Shown here piece by piece: positions 33,595 to 42,861 of a stretch of 64,000 nucleotides of DNA. The position numbers and the translations under genes are program-made. Below the pieces are notes generated by a model that did no database searches, was not told the origin of the DNA, and saw only the letters and a list, made by a program, of their open reading frames with translations. The stretch comes from Bacteroidia bacterium. GTDB taxonomy: Bacteria; Bacteroidota; Bacteroidia; Flavobacteriales_D; Cryomorphaceae. The stretch lies in contig JAUICL010000001.1 in assembly GCA_030427905.1 (NCBI GenBank), positions 620,001 to 684,000 on the forward strand, read 5' to 3'. Positions within the stretch are counted from its first letter, which is position 1. Every line of letters begins with the position of its first letter.

Positions 33595-34077
33595 TTGATA
33601 AAAGCCATGGCCATCTTGGTCATGGCTTTCTTTTTTGGCTCAAATTTGTGCGCCCAAGCATATAAATCCGCAGTTGGTGGCCGCTTGTCGTACGGTGGTC
33701 TTTTAAACTATCGGCATCAGCTGAAGGAAGGCCTTTACGGAGAAGGGATCTTTGCCGTCAGATGGGGTGGCGCGTCAGTAACCGGGCTGCTGGAGCAGGA
33801 AGTGGATATAAACCTCGGTGAGAATTTTAACGCTTATGCCGGCGGGGGAATTCACCTTGGACTCCACGGGAGAAACAACGTAATCAACCCGGCTGAAGGA
33901 ACCAATGAGTCAATCCAAATAAACCTGGGCATCGATATAATAGGCGGACTTGAGTATCGATTTTCGAATATTCCATTTGCCGCATCGGTTGATTATATCC
34001 CATCGTTTGAGTTTGTAGGTGAGCGCTGGTTTATCCCTGAAGGGTTTGGGCTAAATATCCGTTATATCCTTTATTAG
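33595..34077 (+). CDS. Outer membrane beta-barrel-like protein
   Basis: The mature part starts after SNLCAQA and is Gly- and aromatic-rich with alternating strands (GGRLSYGGLLNYR, VDINLGENFNAYAGGG, GLEYRF), ending in LNIRYILY with a C-terminal aromatic, as in small beta-barrels. The signal peptide must begin at the ATG at 33607 or the TTG at 33595; the latter gives a more normal length (MIKAMAILVMAFFFGSNLCA) and I use it. The signal-peptide codons coincide with the terminator hairpin of hppD, so expression may depend on readthrough. Confidence 0.65.
   Translation: MIKAMAILVMAFFFGSNLCAQAYKSAVGGRLSYGGLLNYRHQLKEGLYGEGIFAVRWGGASVTGLLEQEVDINLGENFNAYAGGGIHLGLHGRNNVINPAEGTNESIQINLGIDIIGGLEYRFSNIPFAASVDYIPSFEFVGERWFIPEGFGLNIRYILY
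33601..33636 (+). terminator. Terminator of hppD overlapping the next gene's signal peptide codons
   Basis: aaagccatg (33601-33609), 11-base loop, catggcttt (33621-33629), C and six T (33631-33636). It is a canonical terminator 16 bases after the hppD stop, but also encodes the first residues of the downstream beta-barrel protein. Confidence 0.65.
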
Positions 34078-34122
34078 CTAATGGTTGAGCCATTTTTTTT
34101 CGATTTTTCCAAAAATTAATCC

Positions 34123-34227
34123 TTGCTCAAAAAATCACCCGATGCGCTCGTCATCATCTGGGTAGTTCTCGTTGTGTTCGCCATGATCCTATTGGTAGAG
34201 TCATCTTATGTTGATGTATGGCCTTAG
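34123..34227 (+). pseudogene. Possible remnant of a YfcC-like permease N-terminus
   Basis: A TTG-started frame encodes LLKKSPDALVIIWVVLVV and 16 more residues before a stop. The K-x-PDALVII motif followed by a membrane helix resembles the first segment of YfcC/arginine-ornithine antiporter-type permeases. Only one helix is left, and the frame overlaps the 3' end of the convergent ABC gene. It is probably a truncated relic, or a chance ORF. Confidence 0.25.
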
Positions 34228-35681
34228 CTGGTTTTCGGCCTGATTTTGCGCTCGATCACTCGAATTCCCAAATCCGCGAAAATGGCAAGCAAGGCGGCGG
34301 GAATGGCGCCTTGTAGAATCATCTCGTGGTTGTTGAGTGTAATACCAGTGATAATTGATTCACCCAATCCGCCAGCTCCGATAAAAGCAGCCAAAGTGGC
34401 CGTGCCTATGTTGATGGTCAGGGAAGTCCGTATACCCGAGATGATATGTGGATAGGCTAAGGGCAACCTGAGTTGATTTATAATCTGCGCTCGGCTCATT
34501 CCCATTGCGGTGGCCGCTTCCACCAAAATGGGATCAGTTTCGATCAAGCCGGTATAGGTGTTCCTGACAATCGGAAGCAGTCCGTAGAGAAAGAGGGCAA
34601 TCAGTGCAGGCCAGAAGCCTATTCCAAAGAGTGGTATCATAAACCCGAGCAGAGCTAGGCTGGGAATAGTCTGAATAGTGGAAACCGCGGCCATTACCGC
34701 TCCAGCTATATTTGGTTTGAAGTTTATCCAAAGACCCAAAGGAACGCTGACAAAAATGGCCATCAGGGTAGCGAGTAGGGTGAGTTGAAGATGCTCTCTT
34801 GTTTGTCTCAGTATAGGATTGACATTTGATTCGATTTTCAGATTTTGGGCGAACCCAAGGTCCGAAAGGAACTGACTTGCAATCAAAGCAGGCTCTACCC
34901 CATCTACTTCGTATTGATAGTTCAATGCCCTCATGGCTTCATCGGTCAGTACACCGTCTAGTTTCATCAGCACACTTTCTACTTCTGCACTTTTTCTGAG
35001 TAAGTCACGTCTGTAGAAAGGAACCGCTTGATATTCGGGGAAAAAGTGCAGATCATCTTCCAGCAATTGGAAGTCGGATTTAGCCAATTTTCCGTCGGTG
35101 CTGTAGGCATCTGTAATATCAATCTCTCCAAGCTCGAGTGCACGGTAGGCTAAGCCGTGTTCAATCCCTTTTGGTTCTTCAAATCGGAATTTATAGTACT
35201 CGGCCAGCTGCCGATATCCATCCTGACGGTTGATGAATTCATTTGAGAACCCTAGCTTCAAGTCGATGCGCTCAGTGAGATCTGAGATGCGTTTCAGATT
35301 GAGTTCTTGGCGAGCTGCTATAACGTATGTGTTGTTGAACCCGAGTTTGGGGCCTATTTCCAATTCTTGCTTATCTAAAGCCTGAGTAAGCTCGGAGATA
35401 CTCATGTGAGTCTTATCAGATTTCAATATTGCCTGCGAAATGGTACCCGTATATTCTGGATACATATCTATCTCTCCTGTGCGGAGTGCTTCATAGCAAA
35501 TTAACGTGCCACCAAGGCCAAATCTTCTTTCTACTGTTTGGCCGGTTTCCGACTCAATGGCTTGAGCGAGTATCTCGGCCAGGATATGCGATTCTGGAAA
35601 GTTTTTTGCACCGATTCTTACCTGAGCTTGACCTAGCCCAAATGCCATGAATAGCAGGATGAAACTAAGAGTGCGCTTCAT
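34224..35681 (-). CDS. Glycine betaine/osmoprotectant ABC transporter, binding protein fused to permease
   Basis: A 485-residue fusion. It has a signal peptide (1-19) and a substrate-binding domain of the OpuAC/OpuBC type (about 20-275; starts VRIGAKNFPESHILAEILAQ with GTLICYEALRTGEIDMYPEYTG). The permease domain follows (about 290-485) with the EAA loop EAATAMGMSRAQIINQLRLP. Fusion with the binding domain at the N-terminus is known for this transporter group. The ATPase gene upstream overlaps it by 17 bases. It imports compatible solutes such as betaine or choline; the aromatic box was not checked. Confidence 0.9.
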   Translation of the reverse strand: MKRTLSFILLFMAFGLGQAQVRIGAKNFPESHILAEILAQAIESETGQTVERRFGLGGTLICYEALRTGEIDMYPEYTGTISQAILKSDKTHMSISELTQALDKQELEIGPKLGFNNTYVIAARQELNLKRISDLTERIDLKLGFSNEFINRQDGYRQLAEYYKFRFEEPKGIEHGLAYRALELGEIDITDAYSTDGKLAKSDFQLLEDDLHFFPEYQAVPFYRRDLLRKSAEVESVLMKLDGVLTDEAMRALNYQYEVDGVEPALIASQFLSDLGFAQNLKIESNVNPILRQTREHLQLTLLATLMAIFVSVPLGLWINFKPNIAGAVMAAVSTIQTIPSLALLGFMIPLFGIGFWPALIALFLYGLLPIVRNTYTGLIETDPILVEAATAMGMSRAQIINQLRLPLAYPHIISGIRTSLTINIGTATLAAFIGAGGLGESIITGITLNNHEMILQGAIPAALLAIFADLGIRVIERKIRPKTS

Positions 35682-36384
35682 AAATCAGGCTTTTGACATA
35701 CTCGTTGGCCGGGCTCTTCTTTATTTCTTGTGGACTACCTTTTTGGATGATGGATCCACCTTGCATCACGGCTATTTCGTCTCCCAGCATAAAAGCTTCG
35801 CCAATGTCATGCGTCACAAAAACAAAGGTTTTGTTCAACTCTTTTTTGAGCGCTAGCACTTCCTCTTGAAGCGACTTTCTAGTGATGGGGTCAAGTGCGC
35901 TAAATGGTTCATCAAACAGAACCACAGCAGGATCGGCTGCCAATGCGCGACCGATACTAACGCGCTGCTGTTGGCCACCACTCAATTGGCTCGGCAATCT
36001 CCTTGCAAAATCGCGATAGGGTAGGCGTACTAGGTCTAGAACTTCCTCAACCCGAAAAGAAATATCTTTTTTGGACCACTTCTTTAATCTTGGCACAAGG
36101 CTTATGTTTCGCTCCACGGTCCAGTGCGGAAACAAGGCTGAATGCTGTAGTACAAAGCCCATGTCCCTTCGCCATTCTTCGCCAGAAACATCGCTAAGCC
36201 TACGGTCATTTATGAGAAGCTCTCCTTCAAATGGGTAGAGCCCGTTGATGGTTTTCAGAAGGGATGATTTTCCACTCCCGCTGCTGCCCACTACGCACAA
36301 GGTTTTGCCCTCAGCAAGATCGAACGAAACATTCTTCAGGATTGCGTTCCCACCTAAATGCAGAAATATGTGCTTCGCAGAAAT
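35665..36384 (-). CDS. Osmoprotectant ABC transporter ATPase (start codon uncertain)
   Basis: Walker [10 protein letters not shown], signature LSGGQQQR, Walker [13 protein letters not shown] and the H-loop VFVTHD are all present. The only canonical start is a TTG at 36300, just before Walker A, but the open frame continues upstream and encodes [15 protein letters not shown], the normal first strands of an ABC ATPase. No ATG, GTG or TTG exists between the upstream stop (36406-36408) and 36300. The real start must be an unusual codon, perhaps ATT at 36384 or ATC at 36387. I use 36384, and the start is inference. It is the partner of the fused permease. Confidence 0.8.
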   Translation of the reverse strand: MSAKHIFLHLGGNAILKNVSFDLAEGKTLCVVGSSGSGKSSLLKTINGLYPFEGELLINDRRLSDVSGEEWRRDMGFVLQHSALFPHWTVERNISLVPRLKKWSKKDISFRVEEVLDLVRLPYRDFARRLPSQLSGGQQQRVSIGRALAADPAVVLFDEPFSALDPITRKSLQEEVLALKKELNKTFVFVTHDIGEAFMLGDEIAVMQGGSIIQKGSPQEIKKSPANEYVKSLIYEAHS

Positions 36385-36465
36385 GATATTTAAATGTAAG
36401 AGGATTTAACCAACCGAGTAGTAGAATACGACAATCGACTATTTTTGCGGGGAAATCAGCAAGGA

Positions 36466-37452
36466 ATGGAAAAAGCAGTATACATGCCCGCAACGCATGA
36501 CCAATGGGTGGGTCGGCCTTCAAATCCCGACAAGGGAAACCAGTACTGGCATCAAGAGATTAAAATAGTCAATTTGGAGTCGGAAACTTTGGATGCAGAT
36601 ATGGCCTTGTTAGGCTACGCCTGCGATGAAGGTGTGCGCAGAAACTTAGGACGGATAGGTGCAGCCCAAGGGCCTACTTCTATTCGCGAAAGGCTCGCAA
36701 AACACCCAATTCATTTTGATGGTAGAAGGATAGTTGATACAGGCGATGTGGTTTGTCTTAGACATGCCATGGAATTGGCTCAGGAAATGCTGGCAGATAA
36801 AGTATGTCGGCTCCTCGATGCTGGGGTTTTTCCAATCGTACTTGGCGGTGGGCACGACATGGCTTATGGGCATTTTAACGGCATCAAGAGATTCGCGAAA
36901 GGAGAAGCAAAGCGAGTGGGAATCATCAATTTTGATGCGCACTTCGACCTGCGCCCAGTTGAAGAGAATACGAATTCAGGCACCCCATTTTCGCAAATTT
37001 TTGCTGAAAATCAGGATGGGAATATCGATGTTTCGTATTTCGCGGTTGGCATTCAAAGGCAGGCTAATACCAAAGAGCTTTTTCAAATAGCAGAGTCACC
37101 TGATATCGACTATGCCGTAAATTTTGAATGCGAGTCGTCCAATCCCGAGTTTGGTGTCTTGAAAGCAAAACTTGATGCCTTTATCGATAAACAAGACTGG
37201 GTATATATCACCATCGATATGGACGGTTTTTCTTCAGCATACGCGCCGGGGGTTAGCGCACCTTCACCGCTCGGGTTCACACCTTACTTCGTGTTCAAAA
37301 TGTTGCGAGCTATTCTCAGTAGCAAGAAGGTAGTTTCCTGCGATCTAGCAGAGCTAAATCCCACTCTTGACCGCGATTCGATTACGGCGAATTTAGCTGC
37401 CAAACTCGTTGATTTTATTGTCATGGAACACCCAGTATCGCCAATAAAATGA
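36466..37452 (+). CDS. hutG: Formimidoylglutamase (arginase family)
   Basis: A ureohydrolase of about 328 residues. Mn-binding motifs are GGGHD, NFDAHFDLR and ITIDMDGFS, and SAPSPLGFT is near the end. CDEGVRRNLGRIGAAQGP is the family's N-terminal pattern for HutG. It hydrolyses N-formimidoyl-glutamate in histidine degradation, although other hut genes are not in the window. I chose the ATG at 36466; the TTG at 36445 would add seven unlikely residues. It is divergent from the ABC transporter. Confidence 0.88.
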   Translation: MEKAVYMPATHDQWVGRPSNPDKGNQYWHQEIKIVNLESETLDADMALLGYACDEGVRRNLGRIGAAQGPTSIRERLAKHPIHFDGRRIVDTGDVVCLRHAMELAQEMLADKVCRLLDAGVFPIVLGGGHDMAYGHFNGIKRFAKGEAKRVGIINFDAHFDLRPVEENTNSGTPFSQIFAENQDGNIDVSYFAVGIQRQANTKELFQIAESPDIDYAVNFECESSNPEFGVLKAKLDAFIDKQDWVYITIDMDGFSSAYAPGVSAPSPLGFTPYFVFKMLRAILSSKKVVSCDLAELNPTLDRDSITANLAAKLVDFIVMEHPVSPIK

Positions 37453-37458
37453 CGCATT

Positions 37459-37513
37459 AACATTACAAAATGTAAAGTAAACATTACACAAAGTAAAAAA
37501 TATCATACCTTTG
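37459..37513 (+). promoter_or_regulatory. Operator-like repeats and -7 box of the membrane protein/XRE operon
   Basis: aacattaca occurs at 37459-37467 and 37480-37488 (21-base period). TTACAaaaTGTAA (37463-37475) is a palindrome inside the first copy. TACCTTTG at 37506-37513 is a good Bacteroidota -7 box, 16 bases before the ATG. The repeats sit where an XRE-type regulator would bind. Confidence 0.6.
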
Positions 37514-37529
37514 ACTAAAATGTTTAGGT

Positions 37530-38006
37530 ATGAAAAGCAGTTATTTATTCCCCGCAGGATTCAAAAAAATAGGCTGGGCCATATTTATTCCAACCTTTAT
37601 TATGGGTTTGTTCGAAATCGTTTTCGAGTGGAACCTAGAGTTCTTGACGGTACAAGTACCGGCAATTTTCGTCAATGAGATATTGGGAGAAAGCAAGTTC
37701 CTTGGTTTTATTGAGAACAATATTTTCGATGAAATACTTGGGGCAGCCATGATCGTAGGCTCATTGCTCGTAGCGTTTTCAAAGGAAAAGGATGAAGATG
37801 AGTTCATTTCCAAACTCCGCCTTGACTCTTTGGTTTGGGCCATTTATTGGAATTATGGAATTCTTCTTTTCGCCATGCTATTTGTCTACGATATTTCCTT
37901 CTACTTCGTGATGCTGTTTAATATGTTTACCGTTCTGGTCTTTTTCATAGGCCGTTTTAATTACCAGCTCTGGAAGCTGCGCAAAGCGATAGGCCGTGAA
38001 GAATAA
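37530..38006 (+). CDS. Membrane protein (about 4 TM) paired with XRE regulator
   Basis: A 158-residue integral membrane protein with hydrophobic segments near 14-30, 60-80, 100-120 and 122-142, separated by acidic loops. No catalytic motif is visible. The next gene, an XRE-type HTH, overlaps its end by 11 bases. Pairs of a small membrane protein and an HTH regulator of this kind are common in Bacteroidota. The function is unknown. Confidence 0.8.
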   Translation: MKSSYLFPAGFKKIGWAIFIPTFIMGLFEIVFEWNLEFLTVQVPAIFVNEILGESKFLGFIENNIFDEILGAAMIVGSLLVAFSKEKDEDEFISKLRLDSLVWAIYWNYGILLFAMLFVYDISFYFVMLFNMFTVLVFFIGRFNYQLWKLRKAIGREE

Positions 38007-38202
38007 CATCAAAGTAGAACGCGCTCGAAAGAATCTCACTCAAGGAAAGTTGGCCGAACTGGCGCAGGTGAGTAGGCAAACTATTAATGCGATGGAACTT
38101 GGAAAGTACGTGCCTTCCACGGTTCTGGCGCTTAAGTTGGCTAAGATTTTTGAAGTGGAAGTAGGTGAGCTATTTGAGCTCGAAGAGGGCGACTGGAAGT
38201 AG
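37996..38202 (+). CDS. XRE-family HTH transcriptional regulator (68 aa)
   Basis: A compact helix-turn-helix protein: RARKNLTQGKLAELAQVSRQ followed by INAMELGKYVPSTVLALKLAKIFEVEVGELF, typical of stand-alone Cro/CI-type regulators. The start is a GTG at 37996 inside the end of the membrane-protein gene. It probably autoregulates the pair through the repeats at 37459-37488. A hairpin terminator follows at 38222. Confidence 0.9.
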   Translation: MKNNIKVERARKNLTQGKLAELAQVSRQTINAMELGKYVPSTVLALKLAKIFEVEVGELFELEEGDWK

Positions 38203-38221
38203 CGCCCGTAAGAAGAAATAA

Positions 38222-38262
38222 AAATCGAAGACCTTGCTCTAGTCAAGGTCTTCGATTTAAAA
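38222..38262. terminator. Bidirectional terminator with 15-bp stem
   Basis: aaatcgaagaccttg (38222-38236) and caaggtcttcgattt (38244-38258) are perfect arms around a 7-base loop, flanked by A-runs and followed by A-rich sequence. Between convergent genes. Confidence 0.75.
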
Positions 38263-38269
38263 AGGTCAA

Positions 38270-38710
38270 TTATTGTCCTGAAGCTTGTTGGGCTTTCTGG
38301 GCGATCTTCTGCCCAATCTGCATCCCCCATGCCTGACCTACAGTCATCGATTCACTTGTGATAGCAGGTGTTTCAGCGGCCAGTTTTTGACCGACTTCAG
38401 ATCCGTAGAATTCAATGATTTGCTTCAATTCTTTCTCAGAAAGGTGCTTCTTGTAAACGTCGGCGAGCATTACGCTCAATTCGTCCATCGAAGACCCTTT
38501 GAATTCATCTGCCATCATATCCCAGCTAGCCGCATCTACATTTGGCATTTGCTGTTTGTACATGCCAATTACTTGGTCTATCACACTATTAAAAGTTTCT
38601 TGCTGACCAGATGCTTTGAAATATTCCTTCAATGTTTTTGCATAAGAATCTTGGCCCATGCTCGACAAGGAGATTACAACTGCTGCAGCGAGTAATACGA
38701 GTTTTTTCAT
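38270..38710 (-). CDS. Secreted DUF2059 domain protein
   Basis: A 146-residue protein with a signal peptide (about 1-19, ending SMGQ) and the helical DUF2059 pattern: SEKELKQIIEFYGSEVGQKL followed by ET-PAITSESMTVGQAW. Family members are periplasmic or exported proteins of unknown function. It is a single-gene unit with a terminator shared with the XRE operon. Confidence 0.88.
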   Translation of the reverse strand: MKKLVLLAAAVVISLSSMGQDSYAKTLKEYFKASGQQETFNSVIDQVIGMYKQQMPNVDAASWDMMADEFKGSSMDELSVMLADVYKKHLSEKELKQIIEFYGSEVGQKLAAETPAITSESMTVGQAWGMQIGQKIAQKAQQASGQ

Positions 38711-38778
38711 TTCAATTTTTTTAATTCACCTCGAAGATAGGCATTGAATAAAGCTTCTCTTAGGATTTTGGCGATAAA

Positions 38779-39570
38779 TCAACAAGTAGGACATGCGTCC
38801 AGAACCACATTTGGATAGCGAGAGTGATACTTCATCAACAGCTCATCAGGAATTGACGTGCCTTCAATTAGAATGTAGCGAAGTCTTGGTCGGCTCAATA
38901 GGGTTCTGGGGATAGCAGCCACTGGATTAAAATCTAGATAGACAGTGGTGAGTCGGCGACATCTCTGAAAGGCGTCCGGAAACTCTTTAAATCGATTAGA
39001 TCGCAATGATAGGATTTCTATTTTTCGGAGGTAGTTCAGACCTTCAATATGATCGAAATTATTGTGGCCAATATTGAGGTAGGTCATTTCGGTCCATTTT
39101 GGACTGCAAACAAACTCCCCGCCAATTGCGTTCCCCTGTATTTGTAAGGATGTCAACTCAGATTTAAGCAGGACTTCAGGAATACTTTGTAGCTGATTCG
39201 AATATAGCCCTACTTCTGAAAGTTGAGTTAGACGGTTGAAGGATGGAGGAAGCTCTTTGAGCTGATTCTTTCCGGCATCAAACCAAGTCAGTTTGGGAAT
39301 GCTGTCGAAGAAATCAGGAATGGAGTCGAGCCCTAGTCCCCACAAATTAAGCCACTCAAGGTTGCGCAATCTCGGGATGAGTGTAAGCAGGCTATCAATT
39401 TTGTCGGCTCGTCGGCAATCCAGTTTTGTAATCTGACTCGGGTTTTCCATTTCTCTGGAGAAATGATCCCAAAATTCTTGAGCTTCTCGTTTTTTTCTCA
39501 ATTCCAAATCAGTTTGCGCCCAAGAAACAGGAGAAACGAAGAGTATAGCGACAAGGATAGCCAGTTTCAT
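38779..39570 (-). CDS. Secreted leucine-rich-repeat protein
   Basis: From the ATG at 39570 a 263-residue protein with a signal peptide (MKLAILVAILFVSPVSWAQ) and about seven LRR units of the type L-x-x-L-x-L-x-x-N-x-L-x-x-I/L-P. Examples are LTWFDAGKNQLKELPPSF, LSEVGLYSNQLQSIPEVL and IEILSLRSNRFKEFPDAF. It ends in a short Cys-containing tail (DACPTC). An upstream in-frame ATG at 39774 would put a long hydrophobic stretch before the signal peptide and is unlikely. LRR proteins bind protein partners; the partner is unknown. Confidence 0.85.
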   Translation of the reverse strand: MKLAILVAILFVSPVSWAQTDLELRKKREAQEFWDHFSREMENPSQITKLDCRRADKIDSLLTLIPRLRNLEWLNLWGLGLDSIPDFFDSIPKLTWFDAGKNQLKELPPSFNRLTQLSEVGLYSNQLQSIPEVLLKSELTSLQIQGNAIGGEFVCSPKWTEMTYLNIGHNNFDHIEGLNYLRKIEILSLRSNRFKEFPDAFQRCRRLTTVYLDFNPVAAIPRTLLSRPRLRYILIEGTSIPDELLMKYHSRYPNVVLDACPTC

Positions 39571-39691
39571 CAGGGTTGAATTTACAAGAATTGAGCCAGC
39601 TCTTTGTCCTGGTGCAAAAATGATGTTGTTTAGTAAGGTGCACAACGTCAATATTATACGTATATTGAAAGTCAACCAAAACCTTAACCAA

Positions 39692-40432
39692 ATGAAAAGA
39701 ATAATGATTTCCATCATTGGAATGCTCATTCCAATGGTCATGCTTTGCCAAGAAGACAGTTCAAAATATGTCATGGTAGAGCTTTCTTACATGCAGCCTA
39801 AAATAGGTATGGAGCATGAGTTTGTAAAAGCAGTTCATGCCCATAATAAAAAGTTCCACGCCGAAGCGCCGTATAACTCTTCGCTTTGGCGTATCGCGGC
39901 TGGAGCCGATGCAGGGTGGTTTGTTTGGACAATGGGGCCGCTTACTTTTTCCGATATAGATAACTCTCCAGGCTTAGGAGATCATGCAAAGGACTGGAGC
40001 GAGAACGTAGCAAAGTATATAGAAGAATACGGGGTTACGGAGTACTGGACTTTAAATGAGAAAATGTCGGTTCCAGGTGAACCCACTGACATGTTTATGT
40101 CCTGGGGAATGGGGATTGAAGAAGGTCAGTACTACCGATTTAAAGCCTTTATGGAGAAAATTCTCGAAATCTATAAAACCAATCATCCGGATGAAGATAT
40201 TGAGTTGTGGAACAATAATTTCGCATCATCTGATGAACCGCGTCAAGTAGCTCTTAATTGGAACATGGACAACTGGGCTGAGTTTGACAAAGAAGATTGG
40301 GATATGGGAGAAGAATACGACGAAATGTTCGGCCCTGGATCATGGGCAAATGCCTTAAACGAATGGCGAGATATCACTTTTGGAATATCCAGAGATGTAT
40401 GGATCCGCGTCAAACCAGAAGAGAAGAAATAA
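39692..40432 (+). CDS. Secreted hypothetical protein
   Basis: From the ATG at 39692 a 246-residue protein with a signal peptide (about 1-19, ending LCQ) and a mature domain rich in Trp, Asp and Glu. VMVELSYMQPKIGMEHEF and HAHNKKFHAEAPYNSSLWRI suggest an antibiotic-biosynthesis-monooxygenase/dimeric alpha-beta-barrel-like fold, which is a weak inference. An upstream in-frame ATG at 39620 gives no signal peptide at its end. The terminator at 40442 follows. Confidence 0.75.
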   Translation: MKRIMISIIGMLIPMVMLCQEDSSKYVMVELSYMQPKIGMEHEFVKAVHAHNKKFHAEAPYNSSLWRIAAGADAGWFVWTMGPLTFSDIDNSPGLGDHAKDWSENVAKYIEEYGVTEYWTLNEKMSVPGEPTDMFMSWGMGIEEGQYYRFKAFMEKILEIYKTNHPDEDIELWNNNFASSDEPRQVALNWNMDNWAEFDKEDWDMGEEYDEMFGPGSWANALNEWRDITFGISRDVWIRVKPEEKK

Positions 40433-40441
40433 AACAAAAAG

Positions 40442-40464
40442 CTCCGCCGACTGGCGGAGTTTTT
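40442..40464. terminator. Bidirectional terminator
   Basis: ctccgcc-gact-ggcggag (40442-40459) with five T after it and A-runs before it; between convergent genes ending at 40432 and 40476. Confidence 0.85.
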
Positions 40465-40475
40465 GCTTTACAAGG

Positions 40476-40922
40476 CTATATGTCGCGCTTGAAAATAAAC
40501 CGGGTGATGTAGATTCCTTGACCATCTCCATTTCCACCGTCTGATTCAACCCCGCTCACTACAAACTCGAGTTCCCAACCTGCGGCTACCATTTTATTGA
40601 GTTTGTCAGAAATCATGGCATCATTCGAAGCTATGTTTTGGAAGTTGATTCCCGTCACACTAAAAAAGTTTAGAAGCTTGGTTTCTTCGAAGCTGTCGAT
40701 TTTCGCATCTTTTCGACGTACATTCCCTTGTTCAGATGTTGTCCCATCTATCCGTGACGTGGTAAAATCTTCGTGGTTCAATTGATCATCTTCGCTGATT
40801 ATTCTCGAACGCCCAATCCCAGCCGGAACAATAGACTCCACTGTAGTCACTATTTTGTACTCCACTTGAGCCTGGCCGAGCGTGGCTGCACATAAAAAAG
40901 CCAATACGATAAGTTGTTTCAT
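40476..40922 (-). CDS. Small secreted hypothetical protein
   Basis: From the ATG at 40922 a 148-residue protein with a signal peptide (MKQLIVLAFLCAATLGQAQ). A mature part follows, ending in a strand-rich region GWELEFVVSGVES and GIYITRFIFKRDI. The last part resembles the DUF4177-like fold of short W-E-L proteins, but this is weak. The alternative ATG at 40940 would add six residues. Confidence 0.7.
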   Translation of the reverse strand: MKQLIVLAFLCAATLGQAQVEYKIVTTVESIVPAGIGRSRIISEDDQLNHEDFTTSRIDGTTSEQGNVRRKDAKIDSFEETKLLNFFSVTGINFQNIASNDAMISDKLNKMVAAGWELEFVVSGVESDGGNGDGQGIYITRFIFKRDI

Positions 40923-41028
40923 GATGTAATTTTTTGGCAAAAGAAATCACATCGACCGCATAGTCACGTCAAATTATGATGAACGGCAGCATAGAAACAA
41001 TTCAGAAGAGCTTCTGATTTCTAGACTC

Positions 41029-42789
41029 TTATTCGCTTTTTGGGATTTCCCTTAGTGCGATCGCTAGTTCTTCAAGCTGCTCTTCGTCAATTGGAGCTGG
41101 GGCATCGATCATCACATCACGTCCCGCATTGTTTTTCGGGAATGCGATATAGTCTCTGATGGAATCAGATCCACCCAGTAGTGAGCAAAGTCTGTCGAAT
41201 CCAAAAGCGATTCCTCCGTGCGGTGGCGCTCCGTATTCAAAAGCATTCATCAAGAATCCAAACTGCGCCTGTGCTTCTTCGGGTGTAAACTTCAGCAAGT
41301 CAAACACCTTTGCTTGAAGCGCCTTGTCGTGGATACGAATGGATCCACCACCGATCTCCACACCATTTATGACCAAATCGTAAGCGTTTGCTCGAACAGA
41401 TGCTGTATCAGTCATCAGCTTTGCTTCATCTTCTGGTTTTGGCGAAGTAAAGGGGTGGTGCATGGCGTGAAAACGCTCAGAGTCTTCATCCCATTCCATC
41501 ATTGGGAAGTCAACCACCCAAAGTGGTGAGTATACATTCGGGTCTCTCAGTTCTAGCTGATCTCCCATGTGAAGTCTCAATTCTCCAATCTGCTTGCGTG
41601 TAGCGTTCAAATCTCCACTCAAAACCAAAGCCAAATCACCTGGTTTGGCACCCATGTGCTTACACCAACCTTCCAGATCTTCTGTATCGAAGAACTTATC
41701 GACAGAAGACTTTAAAATATGTTCATCCTGGTACTTTACATAGACCAGTCCTTTCGCACCGATTTGCGGTCTTTTAACCCAATCTGTCAGCGCATCGAGT
41801 TGCTTGCGACTGTATTCTGCGGCACCTTTCACCACGATTCCAAGAACCGCTTCAGCGCTGTCAAACACCTTGAATCCCTTACCTTGAGCAAGTGCAGTCA
41901 AGTCCTGGATTTCCATTCCAAATCGGGTGTCTGGCTTGTCCGATCCGTAGAGACGCATCGCATCAGCGTAGTCCATTCGCGGGAACTCCGGCAGTTCAAC
42001 TCCACGTAGTTCTTTCACAAGGTATCGCGTCAATCCTTCAAATGTGTTGAGAATGTCTTCCTGCTCCACAAAGGCCATTTCGCAGTCTATCTGCGTAAAC
42101 TCCGGCTGCCGATCAGCGCGCAAATCTTCATCGCGGAAGCAACGCACAATCTGAAAGTAGCGGTCGTATCCAGCTACCATCAGCAATTGCTTAAAGGTTT
42201 GTGGCGACTGGGGGAGCGCATAAAACTCTCCTGGATTCATTCGGCTAGGCACCACAAAGTCACGGGCTCCTTCAGGAGTCGATTTGATAAGGTAAGGCGT
42301 TTCAACTTCCAAAAAGCCTTGACCATCTAAGTAGTCTCTTGTGGCTTTTGCGAGCTTGTGACGCAAGATAAGTTTGTCTTGTACTACCGGGCGACGAAGA
42401 TCGAGGTAGCGGTATTGCATGCGCAGCTCTTCACCACCATCCGTTTCGTTTTCGATGGTAAACGGTGGAGTAATACTCCCGTTGAGCACTTCAAGTTTGG
42501 TAGCCGAAATCTCAATATCACCGGTTGCCATCTTTGGGTTCTTGCTCTGACGCTCATTGACTTTACCCGTTATTTTCACAACGAACTCACGTCCAAGTTT
42601 TCGCGCTTTTCCGCAAAGCTCGGCATCGTCTTCCATATTGAATACGATCTGCGTAATTCCGTATCGATCGCGAAGATCGACAAATGTCATTCCCCCTAGG
42701 TCTCTTGAACGTTGTACCCAGCCAGAAAGGATTACTTCTTGTCCGGCATTTTCAATGCGAAGCTCTCCGCAATGATGTGATCTGTGCAT
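41029..42789 (-). CDS. aspS: Aspartyl-tRNA synthetase, bacterial type
   Basis: A class II synthetase. The start [11 protein letters not shown] is the family N-terminus, so I use the ATG at 42789 rather than the TTG at 42810. The N-terminal OB anticodon domain, class II motif 2 ([20 protein letters not shown]), the GAD insertion domain in the middle, and motif 3 near GIAFGFDRL are all present. At about 586 residues it is a normal bacterial AspRS. Confidence 0.97.
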   Translation of the reverse strand: MHRSHHCGELRIENAGQEVILSGWVQRSRDLGGMTFVDLRDRYGITQIVFNMEDDAELCGKARKLGREFVVKITGKVNERQSKNPKMATGDIEISATKLEVLNGSITPPFTIENETDGGEELRMQYRYLDLRRPVVQDKLILRHKLAKATRDYLDGQGFLEVETPYLIKSTPEGARDFVVPSRMNPGEFYALPQSPQTFKQLLMVAGYDRYFQIVRCFRDEDLRADRQPEFTQIDCEMAFVEQEDILNTFEGLTRYLVKELRGVELPEFPRMDYADAMRLYGSDKPDTRFGMEIQDLTALAQGKGFKVFDSAEAVLGIVVKGAAEYSRKQLDALTDWVKRPQIGAKGLVYVKYQDEHILKSSVDKFFDTEDLEGWCKHMGAKPGDLALVLSGDLNATRKQIGELRLHMGDQLELRDPNVYSPLWVVDFPMMEWDEDSERFHAMHHPFTSPKPEDEAKLMTDTASVRANAYDLVINGVEIGGGSIRIHDKALQAKVFDLLKFTPEEAQAQFGFLMNAFEYGAPPHGGIAFGFDRLCSLLGGSDSIRDYIAFPKNNAGRDVMIDAPAPIDEEQLEELAIALREIPKSE

Positions 42790-42861
42790 GCTTGTAAAAT
42801 TGAGCGCCAAAGTTAGGATTTTGACTTTCCAATTCCACCCTTTTCTTCGATTTCATCTCCA

